Source of the DNA: Stentor roeselii
Taxonomy: Eukaryota > Ciliophora > Heterotrichea > Heterotrichida > Stentoridae
Assembly: GCA_006503475.1 (NCBI GenBank)
Contig: RSEH01000312.1
Location: forward strand, 1-50,683
DNA: 50,683 nucleotides
Direction of reading: 5' to 3'
A model generated the notes under the pieces. That model had not been told where the DNA came from and ran no database searches. It was given only the letters and a program-made list of their open reading frames with translations. Below, in pieces: positions 1-7,852 of the stretch. Position 1 is the stretch's first letter. The number at the start of each line of letters is the position of its first letter. Position numbers and translations under genes: made by a program.

Positions 1-144
1 ACACCCTAACACCCTAACACCCTAACACCCTAACACCCTAACACCCTAACACCCTAACACCCTAACACCCTAACACCCAACACCCTAACACCCTAACACC
101 CTAACACCCTAACACCCTAACACCCTAACACCCTAACACCCTAA
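1..144. repeat. Telomere, CACCCTAA repeats
   Basis: About 18 tandem copies of the octamer CACCCTAA run from the first base to 144. The C-rich strand reads 5' to 3' inward, as expected for a left chromosome end. One copy near 73-80 is a 7-nt variant that lacks the T. The same repeat is known from the heterotrich ciliates Stentor and Blepharisma. The sequence changes abruptly to unique DNA at 145. Confidence 0.97.
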
Positions 145-2080
145 TTAATCTTCCTCAAATGAATATAACAATTCTTCATCAGTATATTCGTAATATCTTC
201 CGCTTGTAGGTTGGTGCCACCTTGATCATACCTTTATTCTTGAACGGAGCTCTCTTTTTCATCCTTATATATCTTATCATATTTATATGGCTTAATTTCA
301 AAAAATTAACTTTGAGAGCAAGACCAATACTCAAATTTTTAAACTTAAATCACTCTAAGTCAGTTAAGGTCTTTCAACACTAAAATAAAAGATTTCATTA
401 GTGATCTAAGCAGTTAAACGATGATTATAGTTAAATTCAATAGATTGCTAATAAATCGATCAACAAAAATCTAATCATCAAGCATAGTACCTGAAGAATA
501 TGGTAAATCGGTGTATTGATATCTTGTGCTCAGCAATTACTTAGCTCTATCTCATGTAAGTCTATCTTGAGGCATCTCAACTTTCCTCATATAAAAACAA
601 TAAATGTCAGTTTTTGGACAGTAGTAAAATTGATGCTTAAAGCTTGTTGAATACTTAAACATTTAAATTTGACTCCTTAATTCTAATTATTAATTTTACT
701 CAATAATTTTTAATAAGTAATGCTTAAGTAAAAAAAAAAATACCGATTCTAGCATTGGACGGTTGAAAACTTTTCAGATAATTTATCTGGTTTTTCATCA
801 TAATTCTTCCATAATATTAAAAAAGAACACAGTAAAAAATCCATTATGCTTTAAACTTATTCTTCCAATACCATTAGCATGAAACCCATTTCAAAATCCA
901 AAAGTATTATTGATTCGAATTAATTTAGCTTACTTTATATGTAAATTTCTCATAGTTTGTTATAATGAAACCAAAATTTGCAAAAAATTAACAAGATGAA
1001 ACTTTTTTGGTAAGAGAATAAAATTACAGGGAAGCCGAGTAGGAAGAACTAGTTTGAGTCAAAACAAAAGAATTTTACATATTTTGACAAATTTTTAATA
1101 TTAAAAAGATTAAAAATTGAAAAAGCTATTTAAAATTCGAATTTCAAAGCACCACCTGTCCATAATTAGTTTTTTAGATAAATCCACTTGTTAACAAAGT
1201 ATTCGAGTCGCAATTTGGAGAGCAGGAAGATTTAATCACGATTAAAGTATTCAATATAAGTTAATTCGTATATTTTTAAAATTTAATGATTTTAGTATAA
1301 GCTCCTAAGAGTCTTTTTAATTTTTCTCAGTTCTTCCAAGCGATGTTTACAATGACTGACATGTAAATAGGATTAATTAAAAATTTGCTGAGTACATTTG
1401 TATAATTAAAGGAATTGAAATATTTTATTCCTTTGTAATCATTCCTAAAATTCTTTAACCTATGGTCATCAGATGTGGTTTTCTGGCAATAGAATTTAAG
1501 ATAATTGAATTTTTAAAAAATCATTCGGCTAGTCAACTTAAAGTTTCACTATTTTGTCCTTTTTAGATACTGTGTAGCCGGAAGCATGAGCAGGAGAGAT
1601 TTATGGTTTTATCTTACGATACTGTAATATTTCAATCACCTTGCTTATAGTTTGCTTCTAAATCGTATGAAAATACCATTATTTATATAGGAATTTTTCT
1701 CAATTCACTAAAACAAAGCATAATTATGTATAATAATTCTGAAAAACAATAATCTGGCCAACAATTGAACATTAGTTTTCAATAATGATCGAGATGCTTA
1801 TTCGAGACAATCTTTCATCTAAAATATCCATTATAGAACTATCCGATTCCATCTTTACTTAATTTCAAGAAATTGGCTAATTTGTAATTTCATTCTTAAA
1901 ATCACTCTACCGAAAAAAATAATCAAAGATATTCTGCCTAATTTTAAATGTTGCTGAGCTTAATCTTGCTGCTAAAAGTTAGTAATTGAGGATTAGATCC
2001 TGAAAATAATTCGATAAAAATAATAATTAAGCCAATCTTACCTATAATCTTTGATTTAAATAGTAATTCTAATAATAAAT
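145..2080. other. Subtelomeric non-coding DNA with decayed coding traces
   Basis: AT-rich DNA without a convincing intact gene. Two minus-strand stretches look like decayed coding sequence. One (about 145-290) ends in a TAA that touches the telomere; its last residues would be YTDEELLYSFEED. The other (about 425-590) reads as protein broken by three stops. Nothing else is recognisable. Confidence 0.5.
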
Positions 2081-3706
2081 ATGGAATTCACTGTTTCTGA
2101 TCAAATTAAATCCGTCAGAAAAATGTTTGAAGGGCTTTTTTATCACTTCGGAATTCAAGATTTCATGATCAACACGATGGTTTCACAAACTGAACATTTT
2201 CGAGGATGCATTTTAGAAAAATTCGAAGGTTTGTTGAATGGTCCATCCGCAGATCAGATTTGCTCATTTAGAAAACTCGAAGGTCAAGTTGAACTGGTTT
2301 GTGATCTAGTTAAAAATGAATTAAAAGTTCATTCTCTCTTGAATGATTCTCCTTATTTTGCGAAAGTAGTTGGATTTTCTTTGGAAGAATCCACGGAAGG
2401 TAAATGCTCATACATTATTGCTCATCAAACTTATCCCTATAAGCTAGAAAATGTGATTAGTTTGAAGGTTGATCAAAAAGTACAAATTATTTTCAATTTA
2501 TTTAGAGGTTTGAATATCCTGAATGAAAAAGGATTGCTTCATGGAGCTTTGTCAGAAAAATTAATTACTTTTGATGAGCTCTGGATTCCCAAGATAAAGG
2601 CTGCAATATTTACTCAAAAGACTAATTTTCATGAACTTGAGAATTATTTAAACTATTTGCAAGATTTAATCAGTTCAGAGGAAGTTGACTCACAGTATTT
2701 AGCACCTGAATTGCTGCTTACTTTAAATGCAATACCGATTAACCAAATTGTTAAAATCTCAAGTCCTCAAAAATGTGATTTATTTTCAATGGGAATAATT
2801 TGCTGCATAATCTTAGGATATTCAAATATGCCTAAAAAAATCAATCTAAGCAGCTACCTACCATTGGATTTTGAAGTCCTGAAAACAAATTGTTTCAGCT
2901 TTGAAGAATTAAAGATAAAAAGTATTTTCAGTAAGCTGAGAAAAGAGATTTATATGAAATACATTGAATTAATGGATTTTGTCTCTAATCTTGATATAAA
3001 AAATATAGAAATCCTGCTCTGTCAAAGCCTTGAAACAGATTTTGTCAAGAGGGTCTTGACTTATAAATTAATTCCTAGCAAATCTTTTGAGGACGAACCG
3101 GTTGATGAATCAAAAAAAGAGTTAATACTTATACTTGCCAAAGAAACGATTCCAATCCTGATCAAAATTTTATCAGGCAAGTATTATGATGCACACAAGT
3201 TTCTAAATTCACTGCTTAACAGATATTTCGAAGATTTTCGAAAGGCATATGATATTTATTATTCTATCAAGTGTACAGACATAAATATTAAAGATTTAGA
3301 CGGTCTTGTGATTTTTTTCTACCACTTGTTTTCTGTCTTGATTACTGAAATTGAGTCCTTTGACAGTCTTAAAAGCCAAAAAAACATAGAAAATGCTATT
3401 CTAGTATACTTCAGAAATGAAATATATAAAAAATTTGAAAAATTCCCTGATTATGGAAATCAATTTGTGAGCTTTTTTGAAACTTTGCTGCTTTCTGAGC
3501 CGTTTACCAAGAACTACATTACTCAGTCTTTATTGATCTTCAAACTTAACGATTGGAATTATTTTTTCAGTTCAAGTCTACTTAATGAACTAAAATTCTT
3601 AAAGTTTACCTCCTGTTCTATTCTGTTTGATGAATTCTCCAAACTAATAAAAAGCCTATTGTACATAATATGCTACTCTCATTTCTTCCCGAAGGAAAAA
3701 GTTTAG
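2081..3706 (+). CDS. Pseudokinase-like protein, subtelomeric
   Basis: 541-aa frame with the fold signature of a protein kinase but degenerate catalytic motifs. HGALSEKLI at about residues 154-162 stands where HRDLKxxN is expected, no DFG is visible, and LAPELLL (about 207) and CDLFSMGII (about 232) match the APE region and helix F. It is therefore probably catalytically dead. The remainder (about 300-541) is helical and unrecognised. The start at 2081 has the context aataaatATG, which resembles most start sites in this window. The frame ends by running 37 nt into an open frame lying one base back that encodes an HExxH domain. The two may form one protein through a -1 shift, or the gene may be broken. 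The kinase-fold call is moderately secure; the biological role is unknown. Confidence 0.7.
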   Translation: MEFTVSDQIKSVRKMFEGLFYHFGIQDFMINTMVSQTEHFRGCILEKFEGLLNGPSADQICSFRKLEGQVELVCDLVKNELKVHSLLNDSPYFAKVVGFSLEESTEGKCSYIIAHQTYPYKLENVISLKVDQKVQIIFNLFRGLNILNEKGLLHGALSEKLITFDELWIPKIKAAIFTQKTNFHELENYLNYLQDLISSEEVDSQYLAPELLLTLNAIPINQIVKISSPQKCDLFSMGIICCIILGYSNMPKKINLSSYLPLDFEVLKTNCFSFEELKIKSIFSKLRKEIYMKYIELMDFVSNLDIKNIEILLCQSLETDFVKRVLTYKLIPSKSFEDEPVDESKKELILILAKETIPILIKILSGKYYDAHKFLNSLLNRYFEDFRKAYDIYYSIKCTDINIKDLDGLVIFFYHLFSVLITEIESFDSLKSQKNIENAILVYFRNEIYKKFEKFPDYGNQFVSFFETLLLSEPFTKNYITQSLLIFKLNDWNYFFSSSLLNELKFLKFTSCSILFDEFSKLIKSLLYIICYSHFFPKEKV

Positions 3707-4317
3707 AAGAATCATTAGAAATGATTATAAAAAATGCATACATAACAAAGCTCTTTCCAAGTGCTGCTGGTTTTAGTACTTACAATCGATTAGTGTTTAT
3801 AAATACAAACTTCCTCTGGAATCATTTTGACCAAGAATTTGCAGGAGATGTTAGGTATAGAGCTGCTATTTATATTACAATGTTACACGAATGTGCACAT
3901 CTGTTGAGGCGGTTTAATTTCAAGACTATTAAAGAGGCCAAAAACTCATGGACTCCACCAAATGATCAAGTTGACGAAAAGAAAACATTTGAAAGCAATT
4001 TTGAACTCATTGAAGACCTAAAAAAAATCAAAGGAGAATCTGGATTTAAAGCGGAACAAGACTTGTTTGGCACTGACATCAAGTTAATCACTTTACCTGC
4101 TGCCGAATATCTCAGAGACTTTGAGCCTACGACTAATCTTCAAGAGTTCAGAGTAAAATTCTGGGACTTTCAAATGCAAGAAACAAATTCTGTGATTGAA
4201 ATCAATCGTTCAAACTCAGAAAGACTTTCTCTTTTTAAATGTGCTTATGCTAGCCTTTCTCAATACCATGAACGAGAAGTACTTGAAACGAAGTCTAGAT
4301 TATTTAATATTGAATAA
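3670..4317 (+). CDS. HExxH metalloprotease-like domain, possibly 3' part of the preceding gene
   Basis: 215-aa frame with a zinc-protease-type motif HECAH at residues 73-77 in a hydrophobic helix (AIYITMLHECAHLLRR). GESG at about residues 122-125, followed by further acidic residues, could supply a third metal ligand. The arrangement resembles HExxH proteins of unknown function that I associate with ciliates; that is recollection, not a search. The frame is -1 relative to the upstream pseudokinase frame, and the open region of this frame reaches back only to 3634 (a TGA-TGA pair lies before it). The ATG at 3670 lacks the usual AT-rich start context. No 15- or 16-nt intron in the overlap would join the frames, since the join needs a length of 2 modulo 3. 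Whether it is a separate gene, a programmed frameshift product or a pseudogene half is open. Confidence 0.6.
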   Translation: MLLSFLPEGKSLEESLEMIIKNAYITKLFPSAAGFSTYNRLVFINTNFLWNHFDQEFAGDVRYRAAIYITMLHECAHLLRRFNFKTIKEAKNSWTPPNDQVDEKKTFESNFELIEDLKKIKGESGFKAEQDLFGTDIKLITLPAAEYLRDFEPTTNLQEFRVKFWDFQMQETNSVIEINRSNSERLSLFKCAYASLSQYHEREVLETKSRLFNIE

Positions 4318-4594
4318 GATTTAGTTATTAGAATGTGGATAAAATACTAATAAAATCGGAATAAATCATCTTCTGAGTTATCATTTACATGTAATGTTAG
4401 CTAGAAAACCTCTCTAAAACCTTCAATTTCAAATATATCCCAAAAATCCGAAAAGCCAAATCCCTTAAAGTTCATTAAAACTATTTCTAAACCTTAACCA
4501 TCTCTCCTTCCTTAGCCTTATTATGAAAATCTTTTGCCATACCGTAAAAATTTAAATGATCATTTATTAAATGCAATCAGAAGAGTGACCTTAG
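4318..4594. other. Intergenic, nothing recognised
   Basis: Short AT-rich spacer between the HExxH frame and the decayed TOG-domain region. I see no gene or RNA here. Confidence 0.5.
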
Positions 4595-6950
4595 GAGGTG
4601 CAAAACGTTGAACTTCGAAGAATTCCCATCAGAGCAAGTATGAAACCCACGAAAAGACCAACTTTAGGAGAAAAAAAGCGTTGTAACTTCGAAGAATTCC
4701 CATCAGAGTTTGGGGGTACAAATGGTTGAAATTCGACGAATACCCATCGGGCCAGGTATCAGTCCATCAAGAGGATCGGCACTCTGGGGGTTCAAAACGT
4801 TGAAACTTCGAAGAATACCCTTCAAGAACCTCTCGCAACGAAAGACCCTTGGGAACTAAAAACCCTTGGGACCTGACTGACGAGAACCTTGAAGAAGCTG
4901 GAGAACAAGGCTCAGGCCCTATCGAAAAATTTCTGGAGTCCAAGCCTTGAAAAACTGATCTAAGGCAGCAGATGATATTTTTCTTAAGATCAAGTCAAAA
5001 CCTTCAGCTTGTCGGTCTTTCAGTTGTTTTGGTCCAACTTCTCGCTGACTCTCATCCAAGGGTGCAGGAATAGTCTCTCTAAATTTTTAAGACTTTTTTA
5101 GAAAAGTTCTTGAAGTGCTTTTGATGCTAACTAAAGATTTCGTGAAAGTGATGATTGAAAAAGTCATGACCAGCACGAAGCAGAATTTAAAGACTTGTTC
5201 TCTGCTTTTGGTCTTTTACGAAATTCAGACTGCTGATGTCCAGAGCTTTACCTAAGATATTACTGTCTGTCTTGATTATAAACTGCCGAAGGTTCAGACT
5301 GCTAGAGTATTCTTAAGCACTTTTTTGATCAACCAGTTTGGGGTCGAGGTTTTCAAAACTTTTCTGCCTTTATTGAAAAATTCGCTGGTGTTTAGAAGCC
5401 AACTACCCCGAACTTAGTGATAAGAATTCAGGGGCTTTGCTAGACCTCTGAAAAAAACCTATCAAAGACAATAACGTGAATGTGATGGTCCAAGCATTGA
5501 AATCGGTTTGACTGTTATCGATAGGTTTGAGTAAATCATCCTAAATTCACAGTCGCCAGTTTTTTTAGTCTTTCTGGGGGAGTTAAGGGAAAAAAAAACC
5601 TTGATTTTTCAAGAAATCTTCACATAGCTGATAATCTTCATTTTCTCTATCTTTGGACAATCTGATGACTTGAAGAAGCTCTAAAGACAAGACGAACGCG
5701 CAAAAAACCAAGCTACTGCTTTCTCTTAAAAATTCGCTAAAAACCAGTCAAATTACCAGCTTGCAAAACCTTCGAAGGAAATCGCCCATATGGTCAAGAA
5801 AATCTCAGATGATAGTACCGCGAGTATCAGAAATGAAAGTTTTCATCTGCGTGTCTGCTCAGAAAAAGGTTTCCTAAATAAATCAACGCCGCATTCAAGG
5901 CTTTCCTCAAGCCAAGATGAAAAAGTTGAAAAAACTCGCAGCAGATGATCAAAGTGAAGAAAAAAATAACCTAAAAAACTAAAAAAACTTTGATGTTTAA
6001 GAAGAAGAAAAGTGCAGAAAGTTCAGAATGAGAAAAAAAGTTCCCCGAAGAAGAAAATAAACTGGATGATGAATATTTCATGGCTTCAGTCTCTCCTGAA
6101 AATGCTGAATCTGTACTTGTAGAAAGGTTGCCTAATCGAATATTGATAAATGAAAAAATTGAGTTGGAAGGATTAACAGGATGGCTTGCAGAAGTTGTTT
6201 GATTGGGTTAAGACCTTAAATAATTTGATCCCTGATATGCATGAAAATTATTTCGTATGGTATAGTCTAAGATTTACCCTTAGAGCAGATTTTAAAAAGA
6301 CTTCAAAGAAAACAACATGGCAGTGAACAAGTCCGCGCTAGACCTTCTAACCTTCATCAGAGAAGTGACAGAAATAAACCAAGAGTTCTGCTACGTGGTT
6401 TATCACCAGGAGTAATCAAGAAACTAGAAGACGGTAAACTAGTCAAGCCCTACACCCTTCGCCTTTCAACCTTTTCTGAGTCAGTAAGTCCGAAGTTTGT
6501 GGCAACTCATATCTTAAAATATAAGACACAACTATCACTAGCCTATTTTCAACTCAATTTCGAAAATTAAAAAACTTCAGATAAAGCAGGGGTATTATTG
6601 TTTTATTCTGACCTTAGAATCGGTTTCTGACTATTCCAAGCCTAACATTTTCACTGAATGTTGCACAATCCTCAGTCGCATCCTAATTAAATTTGGTCTT
6701 CACCAACTAGTGATTAGAGGCCTGCTCGATCTCTGCAAAGGTAACTTAGGCCAAGCGAACCCAGAGATAAAAAAATATTCTTCAAGTCTTTATGCACGAT
6801 TTTCAGCTTTATTAGCGAAGCACTAATACCTCTATTAAAGATATCAAGAGAGTTACCTTGAAAAGTATTCAAGAAGAACAGGACTGAATACTGGCAAAAA
6901 CCAATTTTCTACAGGTGAGAAGCGAAGAAGAAGAAGTTATGTATATTTAT
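4595..6950 (+). pseudogene. Decayed XMAP215/CKAP5-type TOG-domain gene
   Basis: This 2.3-kb block is clearly more GC-rich than its flanks and has no long frame, yet broken frames on the plus strand translate to TOG/HEAT-repeat protein. At about 5176-5400 a 70-codon stretch with one stop includes LLLVFYEIQTADVQSF, KLPKVQTARVFLSTFL and INQFGVEVFKTFLPLL. At about 5470 comes NNVNVMVQALKSV, a typical second-TOG HEAT motif. At about 5780 comes SKEIAHMVKKISDDSTASIR, then after a frameshift FPQAKMKKLKKLAADDQ, matching a TOG C-terminus. At about 6085-6410 SPENAESVLVERLP and NNMAVNKSALDLLTFI match the next TOG, and TILSRILIKFGLHQLVI follows at about 6660. TOG proteins are microtubule polymerases. Many stops of all three kinds and several frameshifts mean it is not rescued by another genetic code. 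Family call by eye. Confidence 0.72.
4601..4824 (+). repeat. Four degenerate copies of a ~33-nt element
   Basis: Near-copies built on cgttgaaacttcgaagaat followed by acccatc start at about 4601, 4676, 4720 and 4792, spaced 44-75 nt. In one frame they encode variants of NFEEYPS, so they may be a decayed protein repeat at the 5' end of the TOG-type pseudogene. Spacing is irregular, so this is not a simple satellite. Confidence 0.6.
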
Positions 6951-7852
6951 TTAAATTTCTTTTGATGACTAATGAGATTTATCATTTTCTGTTGATAGTT
7001 TCAATGGATAATTTGAATAAATTTAGAAATTTTACTTATATATTTATACTGTAAAATTTATATGCCTGTGATGAATGTATAATTTTATATATTTTCGTAT
7101 AGTTTGAATAAAAAAATTCTTGCTTAATTAATTCTAGTTGTAAATAAGTTTAAAGCCCTTACCTAATTGGATAATTTTTATAATGATAACTTGAAATAAA
7201 TTTTATATTAATTTTTGATGAATGCTAATATAAAATATACTTTCATCTAACTAAATTGGTGCCAAATTTAAAAATAAATTATACCGACCTTCGATACAAT
7301 TATAAAAAATAATTTTCCTTATAATATTCAAAATTGTTGAAGCTTTTGATATTTTGTATCAGGCTAGTCTTTATATTTAATTCTTAGTGATAGATAGCTT
7401 AAATATTTTAGCATTTAAAAGAATAAGAAATATATCTGAGATGATAATCAATTCTATCTCATTATTTCATCAGATATTTATTGTTAACCTGCCTAAAGAT
7501 CTAAAGGATTTATAATCAAAATCCTTAATAATAACTCTTCTTAATATCTAAAATTCCAATTTATTTGGACTTATGATAAAAATTTCTAAAATTTCCAAAA
7601 TACCCATTAGCCCAATACCCAAAACTATTCCATTTATAAACATGTTCTACAATTCAACAGTCCCAAGACCCATCTATCAAAATCCCTAAAAACCATCTCC
7701 AGCTCCATGCGATCTCTTTCCAAATCACTAAAACGATTCCCTGTACTCTCAAATAAAAATCATCCTCTAATAATCCTAAAAAACCCTAAGTCTTTTCCTA
7801 TCAAAAGTCAAACTTGATTCCATTCAAATCAATTAAATCCATCTTATAATTA
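6951..7852. other. AT-rich intergenic region
   Basis: Very AT-rich spacer between the decayed TOG block and the coiled-coil gene. A CCCTAA hexamer occurs at about 7784 upstream of the next start. No gene or RNA is visible. Confidence 0.6.

Noticed and set aside
3601-3720. An intron joining the pseudokinase and HExxH frames
   Set aside because: The join needs a length of 2 modulo 3. No GT-AG segment of 14-17 nt exists in the overlap, and the first fitting one is 41 nt.
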